This document shows positions 1-7,557 of a DNA stretch of 41,738 bases, in pieces. Source of the stretch: a bacterium (GTDB lineage Bacteria; Patescibacteria; ABY1; BM507; VMTK01); assembly GCA_030641105.1 (NCBI GenBank), contig DAOWHZ010000013.1:1-41738 (forward strand). Reading direction: 5' to 3'. Under the pieces are notes generated by a model. The model worked only from the letters and a program-made list of their open reading frames with translations. It was not told the DNA's origin and ran no database searches. Position 1 is the first letter of the stretch. Each line of letters begins with the position of its first letter. The translations under genes were made by a program, and so were the position numbers.

Positions 1-447
1 AAACATGATAGCCAAGGCGTTTGTTATCAAGTTAATCAGTCTTTAATCGCGGTTGGTTCAGGTGGTATTTTTGGCCGCGGTTTAGGCGCTTCAAGGCAAA
101 AGTATATGTATGTGCCTGAAATTCAGGGCGATTCAATTTTTGCTATAATCGGCGAAGAAACCGGCTTAATTTTTAGCTGGGGACTGGTGATTTTATATGT
201 TTTTTTATTTTACAGGGGTTATTTAACAGCTATAAAAGCGCCTGACGGTTTTGGCAGAATTTTAGCTATTGGCATTGTGAGCTGGATTGTAATTCAAGCT
301 ATGGTTAATATTGGCGGCATGATTAATTTACTGCCTATGACCGGCGTGCCTTTGCCTTTGGTTAGTTATGGCGGTTCAGCAATGTTAGCTAGCTTGGCGG
401 CTTTGGGGATTTTGGTTAATATTAGCAGGCAGACCCGCCTTCGCTAA
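1..447 (+). CDS. ftsW: FtsW/RodA/SpoVE-family protein, C-terminal part (5' end outside window)
   Basis: The reading frame is open from base 1, so the gene starts before the window. SEDS proteins polymerise lipid II into glycan strands in the membrane; FtsW does this at the division septum. The visible 148 residues include the family signature GRGLGASRQKYMYVPE followed by DSIFAIIGEE, then hydrophobic segments and the late motif PLPLVSYGGSAM. FtsW rather than RodA is inferred from murG and murC lying downstream. The final residues and the TAA stop fall inside a short palindromic repeat (434-459), so the native C-terminus may have been replaced. Confidence 0.93.
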   Translation, partial: KHDSQGVCYQVNQSLIAVGSGGIFGRGLGASRQKYMYVPEIQGDSIFAIIGEETGLIFSWGLVILYVFLFYRGYLTAIKAPDGFGRILAIGIVSWIVIQAMVNIGGMINLLPMTGVPLPLVSYGGSAMLASLAALGILVNISRQTRLR

Positions 448-459
448 AGCTATGGCGGG
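434..459. repeat. Short palindromic element forming the ftsW stop
   Basis: CCCGCC (434-439) pairs with GGCGGG (454-459) around TTCGCTAAAGCTAT. The same word, CCTTCGC-(T/C)AA-(A/G)GCTA-(T/C)GGCGG, recurs inside the regulator gene (24076-24135) and a related form occurs in murF. The TAA stop of ftsW (445-447) is part of the element. Confidence 0.75.
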
Positions 460-472
460 CAAGCGCGGTGAT

Positions 473-536
473 AAAAAATATAATGAAGGCGACCCCGCCC
501 ATAGCGAGTGGCGGGATCGCCTTCATTATATTTTTT
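473..536 (+). terminator. Terminator after ftsW
   Basis: A long hairpin with arms AAAAAATATAATGAAGGCGA (473-492) and its complement (517-536), with a second inner CCCGCC/GGCGGG pairing, runs into a T-tract. It separates ftsW from the accessory operon. Its A/T-rich ends would also let it act on the opposite strand. Confidence 0.85.
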
Positions 537-547
537 TTGTTTGACTT

Positions 548-575
548 TTGCCGTGTTTTTTGCTAATGTTATAAT
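548..575 (+). promoter_or_regulatory. Promoter of the accessory operon
   Basis: Extended -10 TGTTATAAT (567-575) with a weak -35 TTGCCG (548-553) at 16 bp. A transcript from about 582 would carry the structured leader and then the regulator gene. Confidence 0.55.
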
Positions 576-581
576 TAACAA

Positions 582-747
582 TAAAATAAATACATCGACC
601 TAACCCTTGAATTTTTGGTTTAAGATATGGTTAAAATCCTAGAGTATAAAGGCGGTCTTCTGATCGGTACTTATACTCTAGGTCTTTGCCTGAAAGGGCA
701 TTGGGTGATCCGAAAGGGTTGCCGCCGACGGAAGACCTTTTTTGTAA
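582..747 (+). ncRNA. Structured 5' leader with terminator-like end, family not recognised
   Basis: The leader contains a perfect 12-bp hairpin, CCTAGAGTATAA (638-649) with 671-682. GGTCTT (681-686) pairs with AAGACC (732-737) just before a run of seven T, so the 3' domain looks like an intrinsic terminator. AACCCTT (602-608) can pair with AAGGGTT (714-720), and GGTCTTC (654-660) competes for GAAGACC (731-737), giving possible antiterminator forms. Mutually exclusive pairings plus a T-run before the first gene suggest a riboswitch or protein-sensing attenuator. No known riboswitch core was recognised. Confidence 0.5.
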
Positions 748-754
748 AAATAAT

Positions 755-1411
755 ATGCATTATATTCATAGACATTTTACTTTAGATAGTAAAGCAAGAA
801 AAATTTTTGATGAAAACCAAAAAGAATTGCGCCTGACAGGCAATGCTTACCGCGTGCTTGTTTTTTTATGCGAAAATGGCCCCTCAACAGTAACTAATAT
901 TGGAGATGATTTAGATAGAGTAAAGGATTATAATGAAGATCATATGAGGCAGTATCGCTATAAAATAAATACGATTATCGGCCATGATGTTGTGAAATAT
1001 GAAAATAAGATGTATTTTATTGATGGAAAAGTGGGAAAGACAGATAAAATCCAAGAAAATAATAATGTAATATTAGACAAAAATGAGCGTAATACGGTTT
1101 TATTACGGGCAGAGGAGTATAATAAAAGTAAAAAGGCAAATATTTTAAAAATTTTTTATAAATCAAAACTATTTCGGCCTTTATTAATAATTGTGATTAT
1201 TGGAATTATTTTTAGCGCGTATTTAATATTGAAACCTAAATGCAATATTAAGGGCAATATTAATATGTCCGGTGAGAAAATATTCCACACTTCTGACTGT
1301 CAGGATTATGAACAAACAATAATTAACCCGAATAGAGGCGAGAAATGGTTTTGCAGTGAAAAAGAAGCCATAGAAGCGGGCTGGAGAAAAGCATATAATT
1401 GTAATAAATAA
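755..1411 (+). CDS. Membrane-anchored winged-helix regulator with extracytoplasmic sunset domain
   Basis: The 218-residue protein starts with an OmpR/PhoB-like winged helix (about 5-92, core ELRLTGNAYRVLVFLCENG), then a linker, one membrane helix (142-159) and a C-terminal Ada-like/sunset domain (167-213) with H178, C182, C200 and the signature GEKWFCSEKEAIEAGW. This is the ToxR/CadC layout: a one-component regulator with DNA binding inside and a sensor outside. The ATG at 755 is preferred; an in-frame TTG at 686 would start inside the leader's terminator hairpin. It is first in the operon, 22 bp before the next gene, so it may regulate its neighbours (inference). The ligand is unknown; the Cys/His set could bind metal. 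Confidence 0.75.
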   Translation: MHYIHRHFTLDSKARKIFDENQKELRLTGNAYRVLVFLCENGPSTVTNIGDDLDRVKDYNEDHMRQYRYKINTIIGHDVVKYENKMYFIDGKVGKTDKIQENNNVILDKNERNTVLLRAEEYNKSKKANILKIFYKSKLFRPLLIIVIIGIIFSAYLILKPKCNIKGNINMSGEKIFHTSDCQDYEQTIINPNRGEKWFCSEKEAIEAGWRKAYNCNK

Positions 1412-1433
1412 AATAATATTTAACAAAAAATGT

Positions 1434-1850
1434 ATGAAAAAATTAATATTAATCGCAGCCCTGATAATTATTTTAACGGGCTGTACGCAAAGTAGCACAA
1501 CAACTAAAACTACTGACGATGTTATTGAAAAAGGTATTGTTGAAAATGGAGAAATTGAATCTATAGATTATACCAAAGCCCCAGATCATGTAGGAGAATA
1601 TAAAACAGTAGAAGGAAAAGTTGATAATGTGTATTATTCTAAAAAAAGCGACACAACTTTTATTAACTTTTGCGCTGATTACAAAACTTGTCCATTTTGC
1701 GCCGTAGTTTTTAGCTCTGATAAATCAAAATTTGGTAAACTGTCTAATTATAAAGGCGAGACAGTGGAGATTACCGGCTTGATAAAATCTTATCAAGGTA
1801 GAACGGAAATTATTTTAAAAAATCCGAGCCAGATTAAAATAGTTGATTAA
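1434..1850 (+). CDS. OB-fold lipoprotein
   Basis: 138 residues with a lipoprotein signal (MKKLILIAALIIILTGC, lipidated C17), a polar linker and a C-terminal domain (about 48-138) with the pattern of bacterial OB-fold DNA-binding proteins: VGEYKTVEGKVDNVYYSK early and YKGETVEITGLIKSYQGR late. Such domains often accompany nucleases and bind nucleic acid. It ends 2 bp before the thermonuclease start, suggesting coupled expression. An internal CADYKTCPFC segment has three cysteines. Surface location is predicted from the lipobox; ligand binding is inferred from the fold. Confidence 0.7.
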   Translation: MKKLILIAALIIILTGCTQSSTTTKTTDDVIEKGIVENGEIESIDYTKAPDHVGEYKTVEGKVDNVYYSKKSDTTFINFCADYKTCPFCAVVFSSDKSKFGKLSNYKGETVEITGLIKSYQGRTEIILKNPSQIKIVD

Positions 1851-1852
1851 GT

Positions 1853-2383
1853 ATGAGAAAAAATTCGCTCTATTTATCAATAATTTTTATAATTACTTTA
1901 GGGCTATTTGCCTTTACAGTTGTTTATTTTCAGCCCAGAATTATAGAAAAAGAGAAAATTATTAAAATGCCAATGCTTTATAAAGTGGTTAGTGTTATTG
2001 ACGGCGATACCATACAGGTTGAATTTGACAACGAGATAGAAAATATCAGGTTGCTTGGGATAGACACCCCGGAGGTTGCAAGTCCTTATACTGAAGAAGA
2101 GTGTTTTGGGCAGGAGGCAAAAGAATATTTGAAACAGTTGTTAGACGGTAAAGAAGTTTATTTAATTCCAGATAAGCAAAGCAGTGATCAAGATAAATAC
2201 GACAGATTACTGCGTTATGTATTTTTGCCGGATGGCTTGTTTGTTGACGCGGAATTAATTAAAAACGGTTATGCTTATAATTATATCTACGAGCCGTTTG
2301 AGTTTATGAAGTATTTTGATTTTTTGGAGAAGGAGGCGAGGGAGGATGCGAGGGGGTTATGGGGGGAGTGTCTTAATAATTAA
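1853..2383 (+). CDS. Membrane-anchored thermonuclease (staphylococcal nuclease family)
   Basis: 176 residues. An uncleaved N-terminal membrane helix (about 6-26) is followed by a complete SNase domain (43-172). Residues equivalent to the staphylococcal catalytic set are present: D52 in VIDGDT, R66, D71 and E74 in IRLLGIDTPE, and R118 in KYDRLLRY. The family cuts DNA and RNA using calcium, usually outside the cell. With the anchor, the domain should face outward. Placement after an OB-fold lipoprotein suggests a surface nucleic-acid-degrading unit, which fits a nucleotide-scavenging lifestyle (inference). The end, EDARGLWGEC, is typical. Confidence 0.92.
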   Translation: MRKNSLYLSIIFIITLGLFAFTVVYFQPRIIEKEKIIKMPMLYKVVSVIDGDTIQVEFDNEIENIRLLGIDTPEVASPYTEEECFGQEAKEYLKQLLDGKEVYLIPDKQSSDQDKYDRLLRYVFLPDGLFVDAELIKNGYAYNYIYEPFEFMKYFDFLEKEAREDARGLWGECLNN

Positions 2384-2401
2384 TTTTTAAAATATAAAAT
2401 T

Positions 2402-2983
2402 ATGAAAAAGTTTATTAAAGAAAATTGGTTTAAGATAATCTTGATTATTTTTTTAATTGTTACATTTGCTTATTATTTAGTTGTATTTTTGCCACGTAAA
2501 GAGCAGTTAAAGATAGACCAACAAAAACAAGAGCAGATAGCAAATGAAAAAAAAGAACAATCCGACAATTTATTTGAAAAGAAAATTGAATGTGAGAAAT
2601 ATCAAAATAAAATAGTAAAAAAAATAGACCAATATAATAAAGCTCAGAATCCTGAGTATCGGGATAGTAATAATAGTGGCTTTGGGGAGCCAATGATTAA
2701 TTTGTATGTTGAACAGAATGAGTTAAAAGAAATATTTTATAGCCTAAAAGTCAACTCCTGTGTTTATTTAGAATCAAGAAAAACATTAGCCAAACAAGGC
2801 GCTGACGCAAGGGCAGATGTTGGGAGCTGGGGTGTTATTTATGATACTTACTTCTTAATTGATATTCTTAACAACAAAGAAATTAATTTTAACAATGGAC
2901 TTAATTTTTTACAAGTCATACACAGGGGCGAAGAATTTAATTCACAAAAAGAAACTGATGCCGTAATAAGTAAATATAAGTAA
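2402..2983 (+). CDS. Single-pass membrane protein with NWFK start, function unknown
   Basis: 193 residues, no family recognised. It begins MKKFIKENWFKI, then a membrane helix (about 12-30), then a Lys/Gln/Glu-rich probable coiled coil (32-75) and a predominantly helical remainder with two cysteines late in the chain. The first 13 residues are nearly identical to those of the next gene, and a related start occurs in the gene after that, so the N-terminal module has been duplicated or shared. It lies 18 bp after the nuclease and 3 bp before the next gene. The soluble part is predicted to be outside. Confidence 0.7.
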   Translation: MKKFIKENWFKIILIIFLIVTFAYYLVVFLPRKEQLKIDQQKQEQIANEKKEQSDNLFEKKIECEKYQNKIVKKIDQYNKAQNPEYRDSNNSGFGEPMINLYVEQNELKEIFYSLKVNSCVYLESRKTLAKQGADARADVGSWGVIYDTYFLIDILNNKEINFNNGLNFLQVIHRGEEFNSQKETDAVISKYK

Positions 2984-2986
2984 AAT

Positions 2987-3694
2987 ATGAAAAAATTTAT
3001 TAAAGAAAATTGGTTTAAAATTTTAATCATTTTATTTATGTTCGTATTTGTTGGATTCTTTGGATTTAGACAATATACAGATTTTCAGAAAGAGCAATTA
3101 AGGCAGAAACAATTAGAGCAATCAAAGCAGGAACAATTAATTATTTTACAAAACGAGAATCAAGAATTTATTTTTGATGTCATAAGGACAATTAATGAGA
3201 TCTATAAATCAAGGGAGTTATTTAAAGATATTGGCGACAATAGAAGTGAACAATTTGAATTTGCTTACTCACTATCAGAGAGATATAAAAATGCAAGGAG
3301 ATTTCTTGATGAATGGCTATCAACTGATGATAAAACAAAAAAAGAAGTATCAAATGAGTTACTTCTAGTTCTTGATGATTTTGATATTGCTGCAGATAGT
3401 TTAATTGAAAAACTTAAGGGCGGAGATGACGCCGATTTTACTTTAGGGCTTATAAAAATGAGATTCGCGAGAGAAAAATTACTAGGGATTACTTCGCCAA
3501 TCGTAATGGGCGACGCTCCACTTTTATTAAATGTTTCTCAAAAAGTTAAAATCATAGAATATATCGATGGCATAGATTGGTTTAAAGATATGTCTGGTGA
3601 ATTTAGCAATTTAGAAGAAAACGAGATTGAGAAACATAGAGCCCCTTCGGAATTTTGGAATTTATTAATATTGAAAAGTGGCTTACAAATTTAA
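2987..3694 (+). CDS. Single-pass membrane protein with NWFK start, function unknown
   Basis: 235 residues. The start MKKFIKENWFKILIILF matches the previous protein over the anchor, followed by a helix to about residue 30 and a Gln/Lys-rich coiled coil (31-60). The rest is mostly helical and acidic and shows no motif I recognise; it does not visibly resemble the distal part of the previous protein. It starts 3 bp after that gene's stop. A structural or scaffold role outside the membrane is possible, but nothing in the sequence establishes it. Confidence 0.7.
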   Translation: MKKFIKENWFKILIILFMFVFVGFFGFRQYTDFQKEQLRQKQLEQSKQEQLIILQNENQEFIFDVIRTINEIYKSRELFKDIGDNRSEQFEFAYSLSERYKNARRFLDEWLSTDDKTKKEVSNELLLVLDDFDIAADSLIEKLKGGDDADFTLGLIKMRFAREKLLGITSPIVMGDAPLLLNVSQKVKIIEYIDGIDWFKDMSGEFSNLEENEIEKHRAPSEFWNLLILKSGLQI

Positions 3695-3715
3695 TAATTT
3701 AGATAAATTTATTTT

Positions 3716-4030
3716 ATGAGAAAATTATTAAAAAAAATTATAGGATTTGTCGGAAAGAATTGGTTTAAAATCGCAATAATTTTGATTTTACTTTTTGCAA
3801 TGATTCAAGTCAGTAATTATTTAGAGCGGATTAATAGATATTGCAAGCAATCTTATTATTCTTGCGATGATGCTGAATCTAGTTGCAGTAATGCAGAAGA
3901 TTATTGTAGTTATGCAGAATCAAGTTGTAGTGATTCAGGGGGTCATTGCAGTAGCGCAGAAGATTATTGCGCAGAAGCTCAATCAAGTTGTGAAGACGCA
4001 GAATCAAATTGTGATAATTGTTGGTATTAG
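3716..4030 (+). CDS. Membrane-anchored cysteine-heptad protein
   Basis: 104 residues. The anchor contains GKNWFKIAIILILLF, the same NWFK module as the two genes before it. The exposed part has cysteine at 43, 50, 57, 64, 71, 78, 85, 92 and 99: nine in a row with exact seven-residue spacing, plus C102. Between them are small and acidic residues such as DDAESS and SNAEDY. One cysteine per heptad in a helix would form a stripe of thiols on one face, which could give disulfide-linked coiled coils or a metal-binding face. No known family recognised. The coding DNA has a matching 21-bp period. A second frame is open over 3867-4049 but lacks this regularity. Confidence 0.75.
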   Translation: MRKLLKKIIGFVGKNWFKIAIILILLFAMIQVSNYLERINRYCKQSYYSCDDAESSCSNAEDYCSYAESSCSDSGGHCSSAEDYCAEAQSSCEDAESNCDNCWY

Positions 4031-4045
4031 AATTATTAAAAATTT

Positions 4046-5431
4046 ATGAAAAACTTTATAAGTAAAAGAATTCATGTAAAAAAATATATTAATTCTAAAA
4101 AATGTCCTTTTTGTAAAAAAATAATTTCAAAAAAAGTTAGTACCTGCCCCTATTGTAAAAGAATTTTGGTTGAAAAAATAGAAAGAAAGAAACCAACCAA
4201 AGATTACTACCAACAAAACATTGAAGCTGATTTACAATCCCAGCTAAACAAAAAGCCATATCATAATAATGTAAATTTTAAACCAATAATAATTATATTG
4301 ATTATAATATTTGTAGGTTATTTGATTTTTAGTGAAGAGAATTCATTAAATAGTAATTTAGAATTAAAACCCACTAATATTAAATTTCCTGAATTAGTTG
4401 AACCCAAAACCATTACATTTAAGTGGAATTATAATAATAACTTATATGAGGTGTCAGAAACATTTTATAAGTCTGTTTATAAGTATTATCAAACACAACC
4501 AAAAACATATACTTATTACGATGATGAATTACCCGATGATTGGGTTGAAGATTATTATAGGATATATCTTGATATAAACGAAGATGATAATAGTTTTTCT
4601 AGTTTATTGTTTGATATAAAAAATGAGGCTGAAGAAAATCATTTAACTGAAGATGAAACGGCAGAATTAGTATTGGCGTTTGTTCAGTCAATTCCTTACG
4701 ATGACGATTTAGCTAATGAAATATTATATGGAAATAATGAAATAGGACCAAAATACCCCTATGAAGTATTGTATGAGAATTCTGGCGTATGTGGTGGTAA
4801 AAGTTTTTTAGCTTATATATTATTTAAAGAGTTGGGCTATGGCGTGGCATTATTTGAATATGAAAAAGATGAACATATAGCCGTAGGCATTAAGTGTTCA
4901 GATGAGTACTCAACATATAATTCAGAATACTGTTATGCAGAGACTACTACTTCGAGCAATCCGATAGGTATAATCCCAGAATTTAATCCTGATAGCAATC
5001 GCTCAATAACAAAAAGTGAATTAAGTCATTTTGGCGAAGCGATTAATAGTATTGAAATAAAACAACTGGGCGAAACCAAGATATATCAAAAAAAAGAAGG
5101 TAAAATTTACAAAGGAGTAAAAGAAAATTTAGAGACATATGCAAGAATAGTAATGATAGAGAAAGAAATTGATATAATGTATAAAAGTTTGATATTTTCA
5201 GAAAATAGCATATATTTGAAACAAGAAGAATTAAAAAAACTGGAAAATACTTTGGATTATTATAACTCTGCTAATTTAATCAGTTCTTATAATAATTTAG
5301 TTCCAAAATATAATCAATTATTAAAATCAGCGAACAGTCTAATTGACGAACATAATAAAAATATAATTATCTATAATAACAAAATAAATGAGATAAATAA
5401 TTTGGTAAAAAATTTATATCAATTAAAATAA
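4046..5431 (+). CDS. Zinc-ribbon, membrane-anchored transglutaminase-like protein
   Basis: 461 residues. An N-terminal zinc ribbon has CPFC (20-23) and CPYC (34-37), presumably cytoplasmic. A membrane helix spans 79-95. The outer part contains a transglutaminase-like core: the probable nucleophile C249 in SGVCGGKSFLAYIL, H277 in EKDEHIAVGIK and an acidic residue at YAETTT (E299). The C-terminal third (about 360-460) is coiled coil. Such domains may crosslink or cut proteins; activity cannot be told from sequence. It could crosslink or process its surface neighbours (inference). It follows the Cys-heptad gene by 15 bp. Confidence 0.7.
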   Translation: MKNFISKRIHVKKYINSKKCPFCKKIISKKVSTCPYCKRILVEKIERKKPTKDYYQQNIEADLQSQLNKKPYHNNVNFKPIIIILIIIFVGYLIFSEENSLNSNLELKPTNIKFPELVEPKTITFKWNYNNNLYEVSETFYKSVYKYYQTQPKTYTYYDDELPDDWVEDYYRIYLDINEDDNSFSSLLFDIKNEAEENHLTEDETAELVLAFVQSIPYDDDLANEILYGNNEIGPKYPYEVLYENSGVCGGKSFLAYILFKELGYGVALFEYEKDEHIAVGIKCSDEYSTYNSEYCYAETTTSSNPIGIIPEFNPDSNRSITKSELSHFGEAINSIEIKQLGETKIYQKKEGKIYKGVKENLETYARIVMIEKEIDIMYKSLIFSENSIYLKQEELKKLENTLDYYNSANLISSYNNLVPKYNQLLKSANSLIDEHNKNIIIYNNKINEINNLVKNLYQLK

Positions 5432-5441
5432 ATTAAATAAT

Positions 5442-5492
5442 GCAAAAATTAATAGTGATATTAGAAAAATAGATGAATGTGAAATAGATTAA
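5442..5492 (+). pseudogene. Remnant of an LGRPADAF-type surface protein C-terminus
   Basis: Read in frame, this stretch gives AKINSDIRKIDECEID and a stop, matching the end of the protein at 5878-7422 (ITNSDVRKIDVGEIE and a stop). Nearly all other sequence of the ancestral gene is gone. It points to a former second copy of that gene, or a tandem duplication followed by deletion, between the transglutaminase-like gene and the DUF3761 gene. Confidence 0.65.
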
Positions 5493-5506
5493 TAATAATT
5501 TAAAAA

Positions 5507-5875
5507 ATGAAAAGATTATTAATACTTACAATTCTTACATCCATTTTATTAATTGGTTGTATTGACGCTGATATACCTCAAAGTTATTCCGATCCTTTAA
5601 AGCCGGTAATTCAAACTGAAACTAAAGTTAAAAGCAGTTCATTTGATGAGTTACTAAAAGAGATTGAAAAGGAGGTTGAAGAAGAATCTGATTATGATGA
5701 TTTATCAAATGATAATTATTATATAAATAGCAAAGGCAATAAAGTTCATTCTCCCGCCTACGCTCCCTCAAAACCAGCCGGCGCTTCTGCTAGATGTCGT
5801 GATGGCACTTACAGTTTTAGCCAAAGCCGGAGAGGGACTTGTTCGCATCATGGCGGAGTAGCAGAGTGGTATTAA
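5507..5875 (+). CDS. DUF3761 lipoprotein
   Basis: 122 residues with a lipoprotein signal ending LLIGC (lipidated C18), an acidic linker (40-68) and a C-terminal DUF3761 domain (about 70-122). Its signature is clear: YYINSKGNKVHSPAYAP, then GASARCRDGTYSFSQSRRGTC and SHHGGVAEWY. The domain is small, secreted, with conserved Cys and His, and of unknown function. The stop is 2 bp before the next gene, so the two are probably co-translated. Confidence 0.82.
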   Translation: MKRLLILTILTSILLIGCIDADIPQSYSDPLKPVIQTETKVKSSSFDELLKEIEKEVEEESDYDDLSNDNYYINSKGNKVHSPAYAPSKPAGASARCRDGTYSFSQSRRGTCSHHGGVAEWY

Positions 5876-5877
5876 TT

Positions 5878-7422
5878 ATGAAAAAAATTATTTTTATTAC
5901 TATATTTTTACTTTATCCGTTTTTATTTACAGGTGAGGTTAAGGCCTATTATGATTGCTCTCAATATGGTCTTTTTGCCTATTCTGATGGTCTTGGATAC
6001 TGTAAATGCATGAGTGGATATGTATGGGGTACAGATTTTTTAGGTAATAAAAAATGTGTTTCAGGCACAAGTTATTGTTATGATAAATATGGGTATGGCT
6101 CGGAATATAACAGTCTAACAGGAAAATGTAAATGTAGTAATGGATATGTTTGGGACTCTGATGTTTTAGGAAACAGATCATGCGTTTCTTGTTTTAATAA
6201 GTATGGGATTCATTCAATCTATAGTTATCTATCTGATAGTTGTGAATGTATGAGTGGCTATGTTTGGGGAACGGATTTTTTGGGAGAACCAAGTTGTGTT
6301 TCAGGAGATTCAGCTTGTAAGGACGATTATGGTTATGGGGCTAAGTATGATAGTTTAACTGGAAAATGTAAATGTAGCAGTGGCTATATTTGGGGAACAG
6401 ATATTTTGGGAAAGACAGAATGTATCAGTACTAATGATTACTGTGAAGATAAATATGGTTTTAACGCAAGATATAATAATTTGTCAGATAAATGTGAATG
6501 CCAATATGGATATGAGCTTACTTTAAAAAAAATTGGAAGTGGATTAGAATGTGTTCGTTGTTCAACTAAATATGGAATTAATTCTTCGTATAATGGTTTA
6601 ACAAAAAAATGTGAATGTGATGATGGTTATACATTAGGAGATGACGGAAAATGTATTGAAAAACAACATAATGTTTATTTTATATTAAAAGAGGTAAATA
6701 CAGATGAAAGGAAGGCAATAATAAAAAGTGAATATGACTTTAGATATTATCTTGTAACATATAGTTCATATTGCTATTCCCCAACTATTAGAAGATATTT
6801 AAATAATCAAATAGTAGTTAATCTTGGCACGGATTACGAAGTAGATATTGGAGATAATATAGTATTATTCGACGATGATGAAATTTGTAATATTAATAGC
6901 GTCAAAAAAGTTAGCTCCAGTTTTACCCTAGAGGAAAAAGATGAAAAAATAAGCTTTTATTATATACCACAAAAAATAGAAAAGGTTATTGTAAAAGGAG
7001 TTGATAATACAATACAAGAAGAAAAATCCCTAATAACCAAAATAGACAAAAATTTATCAAAAAAAGTAAGTGGTAATATTTTATTGCAGGTAGAAAAAAA
7101 CGGCGAGGGCTGGTATGTTTATCCAGATGACAAAAAAAAATATTATTTAGGCAGGCCGGCAGACGCGTTCAGCATAATGCGAAAATTGGGCTTAGGCGCA
7201 ACCCATCAGTTTATAACCAGCCATACAATCTACCCCGATCATGTTTTAGGAAAAATATTATTAGATGTAGAACAAAACGGCGAAGCGTATTATATTTACC
7301 CAAAAGACAAAAAAGCGTATTATCTTGGCCGTCCAGCGGACGCGTTCAGAATTATGCGGGAATTAGGATTAGGGATTACGAATAGCGATGTTAGAAAAAT
7401 AGATGTAGGGGAAATAGAATAA
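5878..7422 (+). CDS. Secreted Cys-rich repeat protein with two C-terminal LGRPADAF repeats
   Basis: 514 residues from ATG 5878; an upstream in-frame start at 5839 would overlap the previous gene and spoil the signal peptide. The signal runs to about residue 22 (GEVKA). Residues 23-265 hold six EGF-like units of about 40 residues built on KYG, a Tyr/Ser stretch, KCKC, SGYVWGTD and a closing Cys. A beta-rich middle follows, then two copies of a repeat with the core YYLGRPADAF and a following MR-LGLG, common near the C-terminus of CPR secreted proteins. Likely a cell-surface adhesin or structural protein; last gene of the operon. Confidence 0.8.
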   Translation: MKKIIFITIFLLYPFLFTGEVKAYYDCSQYGLFAYSDGLGYCKCMSGYVWGTDFLGNKKCVSGTSYCYDKYGYGSEYNSLTGKCKCSNGYVWDSDVLGNRSCVSCFNKYGIHSIYSYLSDSCECMSGYVWGTDFLGEPSCVSGDSACKDDYGYGAKYDSLTGKCKCSSGYIWGTDILGKTECISTNDYCEDKYGFNARYNNLSDKCECQYGYELTLKKIGSGLECVRCSTKYGINSSYNGLTKKCECDDGYTLGDDGKCIEKQHNVYFILKEVNTDERKAIIKSEYDFRYYLVTYSSYCYSPTIRRYLNNQIVVNLGTDYEVDIGDNIVLFDDDEICNINSVKKVSSSFTLEEKDEKISFYYIPQKIEKVIVKGVDNTIQEEKSLITKIDKNLSKKVSGNILLQVEKNGEGWYVYPDDKKKYYLGRPADAFSIMRKLGLGATHQFITSHTIYPDHVLGKILLDVEQNGEAYYIYPKDKKAYYLGRPADAFRIMRELGLGITNSDVRKIDVGEIE

Positions 7423-7450
7423 AATTGCAAACAAAATCGTAAATAATTAC

Positions 7451-7480
7451 CGTAGGAACAGGGCATGCCCTGTTCCTACG
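7451..7480. repeat. 30-bp perfect palindrome
   Basis: CGTAGGAACAGGGCA is followed directly by its exact complement, with no loop. It lies between the operon's last stop and its terminator and may be an extra transcript-end hairpin or a dispersed palindrome. Confidence 0.8.
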
Positions 7481-7521
7481 ATTAAAATAATTGTGTATTT
7501 TGGCGTAAAACACACAAATAA

Positions 7522-7557
7522 AAATAACCCCGCCCTTCGCGAAGGGCGGGGTTATTT
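7522..7557. terminator. Terminator closing the accessory operon
   Basis: AAATAACCCCGCCCTTCG and its exact complement form a strong hairpin followed by TTT. The symmetry allows function on both strands. 7558-7676 shows no gene. Confidence 0.88.

Noticed and set aside
582..747. Leader as c-di-GMP, TPP, glycine, cobalamin or ydaO riboswitch
   Set aside because: Core conserved words of these classes are absent or in the wrong order.
686..754. Longer start (TTG 686) for the winged-helix regulator
   Set aside because: It would place the N-terminus in the leader's terminator hairpin, and the extra residues do not fit the domain.
3867..4049. Second frame overlapping the Cys-heptad gene
   Set aside because: It is open only because of the 21-bp period of the repeat and has no ribosome site or conserved features.
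5839..5877. Upstream start for the Cys-rich repeat protein
   Set aside because: It overlaps the previous gene and hides the signal peptide beginning at 5878.
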